This document shows positions 45,853 through 53,228 of a stretch of DNA of 60,526 bases, piece by piece (within the stretch, counting starts at the first letter, position 1; each line of letters begins with the position of its first letter). The translations under genes were made by a program, and so were the position numbers. Location of the stretch: positions 1-60,526 of the forward strand of contig SYOX01000322.1 in the NCBI GenBank assembly GCA_005804885.1, in the 5' to 3' direction. This stretch comes from Pseudomonadota bacterium. GTDB taxonomy: Bacteria > Myxococcota_A > Bradymonadia > Bradymonadales > GCA-2716585. The notes below the pieces were generated by a model. It saw only the letters and a program-made list of their open reading frames with translations, did not search any database and was not told the origin of the DNA.

Positions 45853-47184
45853 TTGGCTGCCAAACGCGACAACGCAGAACCCGCCGCTGCAGCGTTGCTG
45901 GCGCGTTACGCGAGGGGGGAGCGCGCCTTCGGGCCACTTCAGCTCGCGGGCGCCGACCTCAAGCGCGTCATGCTGATGGAGGGCCAGATGGCAGGCGCCG
46001 ACTTCAGCGGCGCGGATCTGTCGGGCGCCAACCTGGTCCGGGCCGCGCTGATGGGCGCCGACTTCAGCGGCGCGGATCTGACCGGCGCCACCCTGATCAA
46101 GGCCAACCTGACCGACGCGCGCCTGGACGGCGTCAACCTCTCGCGCGCCTTCATGGATTCGGCCAGCCTTTCGAACACCACCTTCACCGAGGCCAACCTC
46201 TCCGGCGCGCGCCTCAAGGGCGTGCGCCTCTACGGCACCTCGCTGCGCGGCGCCTGCCTGGAGGCCGCCGATCTGACCGGCGCGATGATGGCCGGCGCCG
46301 ATCTGACCGACGCCCGCGCCGACGGCGCCAACCTCGGCGGCGCGCTGCTGACCGGCGCTCGCCTGCCCAACGCCAGCCTGCGCGAGGCCAACCTCAGCAG
46401 CGCCGAGCTCAACCGCGCCGACATGGCCGGCGCCAACCTCGAAGGCGCCATCCTCTTTCGCACCTCCATGGAGCGGGTCAAGCTCGCCGGCGCGAACCTT
46501 CGCGGCGCCCGCCTCCTGGAGTGCGACCTGCGCGGCGCTGACCTCTCCGACGCCGACATGACCGGCGTGGAGCTGACCGGCTCCACCCTCTCCGGCGCCG
46601 ATCTCTCGCGCGCCGACCTGAGCGGGGTCGAGTTCTTCGGCGCCAACCTCGACGGCGCCCTCCTGGCCGACTGCATCTCCGACGACAAGACCCGCTGGCC
46701 GGCCTCCTTCAAGAAGACCGAGGATAAGGTCGCCGCCCCCCACGAGCCGCCCCGCTCCAGCTCCGAGCTCAAGGAGCGCTACGCCCGGGGCGAGCTTCAC
46801 CTGTCCGGCGCGCGCCTCCCCTCCGCCCAGCTCGTCGGCGCCGATCTCAAGCGCGCCGACCTCTCCGACGGCAACTTCGAGCGCGCCAACCTGGGCCGCG
46901 CCAACCTCAACTCCGCCAACTGCGCCCGGGTCAACTTCCTGCGCACCAGCCTCATCGAGGCCTCCCTCATCAGCGCGCTGCTGACCGGCGCCGATCTCTC
47001 GGGCGCCAACCTCGACGGCGCCAACCTCACCCGCGCCGACCTCACCGGCGCGGACCTGCGCGGCACGAACCTCACCCGCGCCACCCTCCACAACGCCAAC
47101 CTGCGCGACGCCCTCTTCAACCCCACCACGCGCTGGCCCAGCGGCTTTGACCCGGCGGCGGCCGGCGCCACCCAGAAGCGCTGA
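45853..47184 (+). CDS. pentapeptide-repeat protein with two repeat blocks
   Basis: About 443 residues, mostly A(D/N)LxG pentapeptide repeats that would form a right-handed quadrilateral beta-helix. Two blocks (about 35-270 and 320-420) each begin after an RYARGE sequence (LLARYARGERAFGPLQLAGA; KERYARGELHLSGA) and each end with a TRWP motif (TRWPASF; TRWPSGF), indicating internal duplication. I chose TTG 45853 because GAGAGG sits 8 nt upstream; a GTG at 45844 is in frame but too close to that site. No signal peptide. Function not predictable; some relatives bind gyrase. Confidence 0.85.
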   Translation: MAAKRDNAEPAAAALLARYARGERAFGPLQLAGADLKRVMLMEGQMAGADFSGADLSGANLVRAALMGADFSGADLTGATLIKANLTDARLDGVNLSRAFMDSASLSNTTFTEANLSGARLKGVRLYGTSLRGACLEAADLTGAMMAGADLTDARADGANLGGALLTGARLPNASLREANLSSAELNRADMAGANLEGAILFRTSMERVKLAGANLRGARLLECDLRGADLSDADMTGVELTGSTLSGADLSRADLSGVEFFGANLDGALLADCISDDKTRWPASFKKTEDKVAAPHEPPRSSSELKERYARGELHLSGARLPSAQLVGADLKRADLSDGNFERANLGRANLNSANCARVNFLRTSLIEASLISALLTGADLSGANLDGANLTRADLTGADLRGTNLTRATLHNANLRDALFNPTTRWPSGFDPAAAGATQKR

Positions 47185-47286
47185 CCCCTCGGGCCGCCCG
47201 GCCCCTCCAGATGGGCGATCGAGATGCCTCGGCCCCGCAAAGCGATGGACCTGTCGCGGCCGCTCACCTCGCGGGCGTCGGCCCGG

Positions 47287-47316
47287 TTGTCAGCGCAGCC
47301 CGGAGTGGGTTATAAG
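47287..47316 (+). promoter_or_regulatory. candidate sigma-70 promoter for the E1/acyltransferase operon
   Basis: TTGTCA (47287-47292), 18-bp spacer and TATAAG (47311-47316) lie 229 bp upstream of the E1 alpha start in a 360-bp intergenic region with no gene. Transcription would start near 47323 and give a 220-nt leader with GC-rich dyads; I recognise no riboswitch. Confidence 0.5.
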
Positions 47317-47544
47317 GACCTCGGTGACAAGGGGTCCTCTGAGCGGCCAGGCCCGCTCTTGCCGCGCGGGCGTCGACCCTCCGATTCGTCGACCCGAGGC
47401 GCACGCTGCCGAGGTCGAACTCCAGAAAAGACCGGGGCCTCGGGAAGATACCCACAGAATTGCTCCCCTGAGCTTCGAGCGCCGCCAGCGCCGCCCGAAG
47501 CTCCAGCGCCAGGTTTTTGAGGTCACCCCCACCGGAGCCACCCG

Positions 47545-48564
47545 ATGAGCGCATCCCCAGCCTATCTCGCCGCCGATCCTGGCGGCTTCGAGCCCGTCAG
47601 CGACGATCCCGCCGCGATTGACCCCAGGGCGCGCTTCGAGGCCGACCCGAGGCCCCTGGCCGAAAAGCTCTACGCCCAGATGACGCTGGTGCGCCAATTC
47701 GAAGAGAAGCTGCTCTCCCTCTTCGCCGAGGGAGAGCTCTTCGGCACCACGCACTGCTACATCGGCCAGGAGGCCGACGCCGTCGGGGTCATCAACCACC
47801 TCGAGGCGGGCGACGTCGTCTTCAGCAACCACCGCTGCCACGGGCACTTCGTGACGTGGTCGGACAGGCCCGAGCTGCTGATGGCCGAGCTGATGGGGCG
47901 AGCGACGGGCGTCGTCGGCGGCCGCGGCGGCAGCCAGCACATCTGCTGCGGGAGCTTCTTCAGCAACGGCGTCCAGGGGGGGATCGCGCCGGCCGCGACG
48001 GGGATGGCGCTGGCCGAAAAGATCAAGAAGACCAACAAGATAGCCGTCGTCTTCCTCGGCGACGGGACGCTGGGCGAGGGCGTGGTGTACGAGTCGCTCA
48101 ACATGGCGTCCTTGTGGGGTGCGCCGGTGTTGTTCGTGGTGGAGGACAACCGCTGGGCGCAGAGCACGCCGGTGGAGCGGGAGCTGGCCGGGAGCATGGT
48201 GGCGCGCGGGCGCGCCTTCGGGATGGACGCGGGCGAGATCGAGTCGACGGACGCGGAGGCGCTTTTTGCGCACTTCGGGCCGATCGTGGAGAAGGTGCGG
48301 CGGCAGTGTCGGCCGCACTTCGAGGTGATCCACACCTACCGGCTGTGCCACCACTCCAAGAGCGACGATCAGCGGCCGGTCGAGGAGGTCGAGGCGCGCA
48401 AGGCGGGCGACCCGCTGCCCTTGCTCCGGGGGAGGCTTGGAGAGGCCGCGGCGGCGGCCTGCGAGCGGGAGGCGGCGGCGCGGATCGAGGCGATCACGGC
48501 CTGGGCGCGGCGGCAGCCCTTCCCGAGCGCCGAGGGGCTGGTCGGCCTGTTTTCGAAGTCGTGA
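47545..48564 (+). CDS. 2-oxoacid dehydrogenase E1 component, alpha subunit
   Basis: The 339-residue thiamine-diphosphate enzyme subunit resembles PDH/acetoin dehydrogenase E1 alpha: LYAQMTLVRQFEEKLLSLFAEGE, GQEADAVGVI, NHRCHGHF, GRGGSQH, and the ThDP-Mg motif GDGTLGEGVVYESLNMA ending in N. With the beta subunit it decarboxylates a 2-oxo acid and acylates a lipoyl group. Substrate is unknown; the pairing with an unusual acyltransferase suggests acyl transfer to a sugar or amine rather than CoA. 48 bp separate it from the beta gene. Confidence 0.9.
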   Translation: MSASPAYLAADPGGFEPVSDDPAAIDPRARFEADPRPLAEKLYAQMTLVRQFEEKLLSLFAEGELFGTTHCYIGQEADAVGVINHLEAGDVVFSNHRCHGHFVTWSDRPELLMAELMGRATGVVGGRGGSQHICCGSFFSNGVQGGIAPAATGMALAEKIKKTNKIAVVFLGDGTLGEGVVYESLNMASLWGAPVLFVVEDNRWAQSTPVERELAGSMVARGRAFGMDAGEIESTDAEALFAHFGPIVEKVRRQCRPHFEVIHTYRLCHHSKSDDQRPVEEVEARKAGDPLPLLRGRLGEAAAAACEREAAARIEAITAWARRQPFPSAEGLVGLFSKS

Positions 48565-48612
48565 GGGCGAGCGCCGCGTGCGCTGCTGACGTTCATCACA
48601 GTGGGGGTCAAG

Positions 48613-49626
48613 ATGTCCAACGTGCTCAAGTCGCTCAACGGCGCGCTGCACGCGATGATGGAGGCCGATCCGCGGATCGTGCTGATGGGCGAGGATCTGC
48701 TGGACCCTTACGGCGGGGCCTTCAAGGTGAGCAAGGGGCTCTCGGATCGCTTCCCGGCGCAGGTGTTGACGACGCCGATCAGCGAGGCGGGCTTCGTGGG
48801 CGTGGCGGCGGGGATGGCGATGCGGGGCATCCGGCCGATCGTGGAGATCATGTTCGGGGACTTCCTGCTGCTGGCGGCCGATCAGCTCCTGAACCACATC
48901 TGCAAGTACCGCTGGATGTACAACGATCAGGTCCAGGTGCCGATCACGATCCGGGCGCCGATGGGGGGCCGGCGCGGGTATGGGCCGACGCACAGCCAGA
49001 CGGTGGAGAAGCACTTCATCGGGATGCCGGGCTTGCGGGTGGTGGCCCCGAGCCCCTTCCATGATCCGGGCGAGCTGCTGCGCCAGACGGTCCTGGACGA
49101 CGGGCCGGCGCTCTTTGTCGAGAACAAGCTGATGTACTCCCGGCCGCTCCAGCAGGCCGACGAGGGCGGGCGGCTCGGGCCGCTCTTCGTGCGGTCGAGC
49201 GGGGGTCGCTGGCCGACGATGACGCTGTCCTACGACGCCTTCGAGGAGGCCGACGTGACGATCGTGGCCTACGGCGGGATGGCGGAGCTGGCCCAGCAGG
49301 CCGCCGAGGCGCTCTTGATGCAGGAGGAGATCTACGCCGAGGTCGTCGTGCCCAGCGCGATCAACCCATTGGACGTGGCCCCGATCGCGGCCTCGCTGCG
49401 GCGCAGCGGCCGGCTCCTGGTCTGCGAGGAGGCCCCCCAGACGGCCGGCTGGGGCGCGGAGGTCATCCGCAGAGTGGCCGTCGAGCACTTCGGGCTGCTG
49501 CGGGCCGCGCCCTCGCATGTGGCCGCCCTGGACCTGCCCATCGCCAACACCGAGCCGCTTGAGGCGGCCATTCTGCCCCAGCGCGAGGCGATCATCGCCC
49601 GCGCGATCGCCTGCGCGACGCGCTGA
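48613..49626 (+). CDS. 2-oxoacid dehydrogenase E1 component, beta subunit
   Basis: The 337-residue transketolase-like subunit has LNGALHAMMEADPRIVLMGEDL, the TTPISEAGFVGVAAGMAMRG motif, EIMFGDFLLLAADQLLNH and APMGGRRGYGPTHSQTVEKHF. The ATG at 48613 is preceded by a G-rich site; GTG 48601 is in frame. The C-terminal transketolase domain is present (about 200-335). It lies 10 bp before the lipoyl/acyltransferase gene, clearly the same operon. Confidence 0.92.
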   Translation: MSNVLKSLNGALHAMMEADPRIVLMGEDLLDPYGGAFKVSKGLSDRFPAQVLTTPISEAGFVGVAAGMAMRGIRPIVEIMFGDFLLLAADQLLNHICKYRWMYNDQVQVPITIRAPMGGRRGYGPTHSQTVEKHFIGMPGLRVVAPSPFHDPGELLRQTVLDDGPALFVENKLMYSRPLQQADEGGRLGPLFVRSSGGRWPTMTLSYDAFEEADVTIVAYGGMAELAQQAAEALLMQEEIYAEVVVPSAINPLDVAPIAASLRRSGRLLVCEEAPQTAGWGAEVIRRVAVEHFGLLRAAPSHVAALDLPIANTEPLEAAILPQREAIIARAIACATR

Positions 49627-49636
49627 AGGAGGTCTC

Positions 49637-50749
49637 GTGAGCGACCCACAACACCCCGTTCGGGTGCCGCTGATCAACGCCAACGAGGACGAGCTGGAGG
49701 TCACGGAGATCTTCGTCGAGGAGGGGGTTTTCGTGCGGGCCGGCGCGCCGCTCTGCGTCGTGGAGTCGACCAAAGCCACCTCGGACGTCGAGGCGCCGGT
49801 CTCGGGCTACGTGCGCGAGCTGCGCGTGGCGCGGGGCCGCCGGGCGCGCGTCGGGGCGCTGATCTGCGTGCTGACGGCCAGCGCCGACGAGCCCGTGTCC
49901 CTCGGCGAGGGCGAGCGGGCCGTCGAAGGCGGCGGCGCCTTCGAAGTCACGCGCAAGGCCCAGGAGCTGGCCGAGGCCCGCGGCGTCGATCTGGCCGGGC
50001 TGGGGCTCTCCGGCATCGTCCGGGTCAAGGACGTCGAGCGCGCGCTCGCCGCGCGGCACCAGCCGGCCCTCGGCGCCGAGTCGCGGCGCGGCGCCGTCGG
50101 CGCCGAAGGGCTGCGCGGCGTCGTCGGCGACAGGGTCGTGATCCTGGGCGCCGGGGGCCACGCGCGCGCCCTGATCGACGTGATCCGCGCCGGCCGACGC
50201 GACCTCCGGATCGTCGGCGCGGTCGACGACAGCCCAGGCGCCCTCACCGACGTCCTCGGCGTGCCGGTGCTGGGGCCGTCCAGCCGCCTGGAGGCGCTGC
50301 GCGCCGAGGGCGTGGCCTTCGCGGGGCTCGGCGTCGGCGCCGTGACCAACAACCCCCTGCGCGTCACCCTCTACGAGCGCCTCAAGGCGCTGGGCTTCGA
50401 CGTGCCCTCCTTCATCCACCCCAGCGCCGTCGTAGAGGCCTCGGCCACCATGGGCCAGGGCAACCAGCTCTTCCCCGGCGCCATCGTCGGCTCGAACGTC
50501 CGGCTGGGCGACAACACGATCATCAACAGCGGCGTCGTGCTCAGCCACGACTGCGTGATCGGCTCCCACGCCCACATCACCCCCGGCGCGATCCTGGCCG
50601 GCAATGTCACCGTCGGCCCCGGCGCCGTCGTCGGCATGGGCGTCACGGTCTACCTCGGCGTCACGATCGGCGCCGGCGCGCTGATCGCCAACGGCTGCCA
50701 CATCATGCACGACATCCCCGACGGCGCCGTCGTGCGCGCCTCGCAGTAA
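49637..50749 (+). CDS. lipoyl + subunit-binding domain fused to PglD/NeuD-like hexapeptide acyltransferase
   Basis: The 370-residue product is a three-part fusion. Residues 5-80 are a lipoyl-type domain with modified-lysine candidate K46 (VVESTKATSD). Residues 103-138 resemble a peripheral subunit-binding domain (TRKAQELAEARGVDLAGLGLSG then RVKDVERAL), as in E2 proteins. Residues 165-370 are a PglD/NeuD-type acyltransferase: Rossmann start VVILGAGGHARALIDVI, then hexapeptide left-handed helix with probable catalytic H304 (SHDCVIG). No E2-type catalytic domain is encoded in the operon. The start is GTG 49637 with AAGGAGG. Inference: the acyl group made by E1 moves from lipoyl to an amino/hydroxyl acceptor, probably a sugar. 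Confidence 0.9.
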   Translation: MSDPQHPVRVPLINANEDELEVTEIFVEEGVFVRAGAPLCVVESTKATSDVEAPVSGYVRELRVARGRRARVGALICVLTASADEPVSLGEGERAVEGGGAFEVTRKAQELAEARGVDLAGLGLSGIVRVKDVERALAARHQPALGAESRRGAVGAEGLRGVVGDRVVILGAGGHARALIDVIRAGRRDLRIVGAVDDSPGALTDVLGVPVLGPSSRLEALRAEGVAFAGLGVGAVTNNPLRVTLYERLKALGFDVPSFIHPSAVVEASATMGQGNQLFPGAIVGSNVRLGDNTIINSGVVLSHDCVIGSHAHITPGAILAGNVTVGPGAVVGMGVTVYLGVTIGAGALIANGCHIMHDIPDGAVVRASQ

Positions 50750-50889
50750 CCCGCGCTGCACTCCCCCTCGCTTTACTCCCCCTCCTGTCCTCCCCCTCGT
50801 TTCACTCCCCCTCCTGTCCTCCCCCGAGGGGCACTGCCCCCGTTTCACAAGGGGGAGAGACGCTCGCGGTTGGGGCAAGGGGGATCGGC

Positions 50890-51059
50890 GAGTCGACTTC
50901 GTTGGTGGACAAGGAGAGATCGGGGAACTCCACCCTCTGTCCCCCTCCTCGCTGCGCAAGGAGGGAGGAGGGGGACAGGGGGTGGAGTGCCGATCTCGAC
51001 GTGTGCGTCAACGAAGTCGACTCCCCGACGGGGTCTTGTTCCCGACGGGGTCTTGTTCC
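50890..51059. repeat. large intergenic hairpin and 17-bp direct repeat between convergent genes
   Basis: GAGTCGACTTCGTTG (50890-50904) is inverted at 51009-51023, and inside it a 24-bp arm (50927-50950) is inverted at 50965-50988 with one mismatch, giving a strong nested hairpin. A 17-bp direct repeat CGACGGGGTCTTGTTCC follows at 51026-51042 and 51043-51059. The rest of the 318-bp gap (50750-51067) has C-rich repeats and two small GC hairpins. The position between the ends of converging genes fits a bidirectional terminator or an element remnant. Confidence 0.75.
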
Positions 51060-51067
51060 CGTTCGTG

Positions 51068-53215
51068 TCACCGATGGGGCGAGATCGCGGCGGGCGCTGG
51101 GGCGAGGTCGCAGGCCTCGATGCGCGCGGAGGTCGCCATGCGCAACAGGAGCGCCCTCCCCTGATCGGCCGGGAGCGCGCCGTCGAGCCGCAGCGTGATC
51201 TGGATCAGCCCCCTGGGCTCGCGGCGCGTGGCCCGCAAGAGCACGTCGCCGCGATCTCGCCGTTGGCAGACGGTGAGGCCGCCGGGCGCCTCGTCGCAGT
51301 CGAAGGGGTCGAGCCCCGGCGGCGGGTGGAACAACGCCAAGGAGGCGAGCCCGTCGTCCTCGGAGGACCGAGGCAGCGCCGCGCTGCAATGAACCGCAAT
51401 GGCGTCGAGCGCGGCCCGCGTGCCCTCAAAGCGCGGCCAGCCCTCAGCGCGCGCCGCCCGATCGGACAGATCCCGCACCCAGTCGGCCGGGACATCCAAC
51501 CTGAGCCGCCCGACCGAGGCTCGCGGCCCGTAACCCCCCGAGGTGCCCTCCAGGGCGACGCTGACGACGGGCCGCTCGCCCAGCGGGCCGCTCAGCGAGC
51601 GCGCCAGCCCGACGCCTCCCAACAACAGGCTCGCCCCCCACAGCGCCACCGCACCGCCGCGGACCATCCCCTCCGCCCGCGCGCCGACGGCCCGATCCAG
51701 CCCGATGAGCGCCAGCTGGATCGCGACGCCTGCGGCCAACCCCCCGGCGTGCGCCCAGAGGCTGACAAACTCGACCGACAGCCCAATGTAAGTGTTCAAG
51801 ATCAAAACACTTATCAGAGCAAAGAGGCGCCGCAGGAGCCAGCGCGGCGGCACCTCCCGGGCGACCCTCAGCATGGCCGGGAGGCAGGCCCCGATGACGC
51901 CGAAGATGGCCCCCGATGCCCCGACGCCGACCTTGTCCCCCTCCGTCAGCGCCGCCGCCAGCGCCCCGGCGATCCCCGACAGCAGGTAGACCGTCAAGAA
52001 TCGCCACGGGCCGACGAGGCGCTCGTGCAGGTTGCCGAAGATCAGCAGGAAGGCCCCGTTGAGGCTCAGGTGGACGATCCCGGCGTGCAGGAAGGTCGCC
52101 GTAATCAGGCGCCACCACTGGCCCTGAAGCACGGGCTCGCGCAGGTGACCGCCGAGCGCGGCCAGGTGCGCCGGATCGGTGGCGCTGCCGGTGGCGATCT
52201 CGGCCACGAAAATCGCGGCGAGCCCGATGAGCACGGCGCTCATGGCAGGGCTCGGCGAAGACAGGTTCGAGAAGGTCGTGGACAGCCGCGCCTCGGCCTG
52301 GAGCGCGCTGGCGGTCTCGCGCGCGATCTGGCGCGTCCACGGGCTCATCGACGGCGCGGGCCGCGCCGCGCGCCCCATCAGCGCCCTGCGCTCTGCTCTC
52401 CCGAAGAGCCCCCGAAGCGCCGATCGCCGCTCAAAGACCCCCTCCAGCGCCTCCACCATGCCGGCGTAGGCCAGCAAGGTGATCCTGGCCTTGTTCAAGA
52501 AGGCGTCGCTGCGCTCGGAGTCGTCGGCCTCGTCGCCCTCCGCGTTGAGCTCGCGCACGAGCTGCGCCGCGTCGTCCAGGCGCCCCACCTCGGCCAGCGC
52601 CCTGACCATGTCCGACGACGCCCCCGTCGGGAAGAGCGCCAGCGCCCGCGCCAGCCCCTCCTGGCCCTCGTAGAGCCCGACCAGCGCCCCCCAGCGCCCC
52701 TCCACCGCGCCCACGGCCACGATCCCCTCGAAGACCAGCGCCTCGATCTGCCCGAGCGCCCGCGCGTTGCGCGGCCGCCGCAGCGCCGCCATCGCGTCCA
52801 GCCGCCGCTGGAGGCCGCCCGCGACCTGCGCCCCCCCTCGGCGACCCGCCTCGACCGCCCTCACCCCCCGCGCGATCTGGAGCGACACCCAGTTGGACCA
52901 GGTCGGCCTCGACAACCACACCAGCGCCGCCATCCAGAGCGCTCGCCCGTGCCGCCCCTGAAGCCGGGCCAGCTGGGCCAGGGCGCGCAGCAGCGCCGGC
53001 AGCATCTCCAGGAAGAAGCTCGACAGCAGCGCCGCGCCGCCCAGCAAGGCCCCCACCGGCCCCTCGATCACCAGCCCACCGACCGCAGCCAGCGTCACCC
53101 CCGCGCACACCGCCACCATCGGCAGATCGCCGCGCAGCCCGCGCCGCCACAGCACACCCCCCGCGACCCCGGCGATGAGCGCCACCAGAACCAGCAAGGG
53201 CCAGAGCGCCTCCAC
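51068..53215 (-). CDS. rhomboid family intramembrane serine protease with large extra domains
   Basis: The 715-residue protein has a rhomboid core at about 325-520 with H377/H382/N386 (ATFLHAGIVHLSLN), the catalytic serine S434 (GASGAIFG) and H489 (WAHAGG). The N-terminal 320 residues have two helices (4-23, 34-65) and a cytoplasmic helical region; the C-terminal 170 residues after the last helix are a globular domain with cysteines. Rhomboid cores are usually under 300 residues, so this is a long form. The start is GTG 53215 with GGGGAGGG. It follows the GH31 gene by 13 bp. Confidence 0.9.
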   Translation of the reverse strand: MEALWPLLVLVALIAGVAGGVLWRRGLRGDLPMVAVCAGVTLAAVGGLVIEGPVGALLGGAALLSSFFLEMLPALLRALAQLARLQGRHGRALWMAALVWLSRPTWSNWVSLQIARGVRAVEAGRRGGAQVAGGLQRRLDAMAALRRPRNARALGQIEALVFEGIVAVGAVEGRWGALVGLYEGQEGLARALALFPTGASSDMVRALAEVGRLDDAAQLVRELNAEGDEADDSERSDAFLNKARITLLAYAGMVEALEGVFERRSALRGLFGRAERRALMGRAARPAPSMSPWTRQIARETASALQAEARLSTTFSNLSSPSPAMSAVLIGLAAIFVAEIATGSATDPAHLAALGGHLREPVLQGQWWRLITATFLHAGIVHLSLNGAFLLIFGNLHERLVGPWRFLTVYLLSGIAGALAAALTEGDKVGVGASGAIFGVIGACLPAMLRVAREVPPRWLLRRLFALISVLILNTYIGLSVEFVSLWAHAGGLAAGVAIQLALIGLDRAVGARAEGMVRGGAVALWGASLLLGGVGLARSLSGPLGERPVVSVALEGTSGGYGPRASVGRLRLDVPADWVRDLSDRAARAEGWPRFEGTRAALDAIAVHCSAALPRSSEDDGLASLALFHPPPGLDPFDCDEAPGGLTVCQRRDRGDVLLRATRREPRGLIQITLRLDGALPADQGRALLLRMATSARIEACDLAPAPAAISPHR

Positions 53216-53228
53216 CCGCGCCCTCCCC

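Noticed and set aside
47317..47544. Long leader before E1 alpha considered as a riboswitch (for example thiamine)
   Set aside because: No conserved THI-box or other known aptamer sequence is visible; only generic GC-rich stems.
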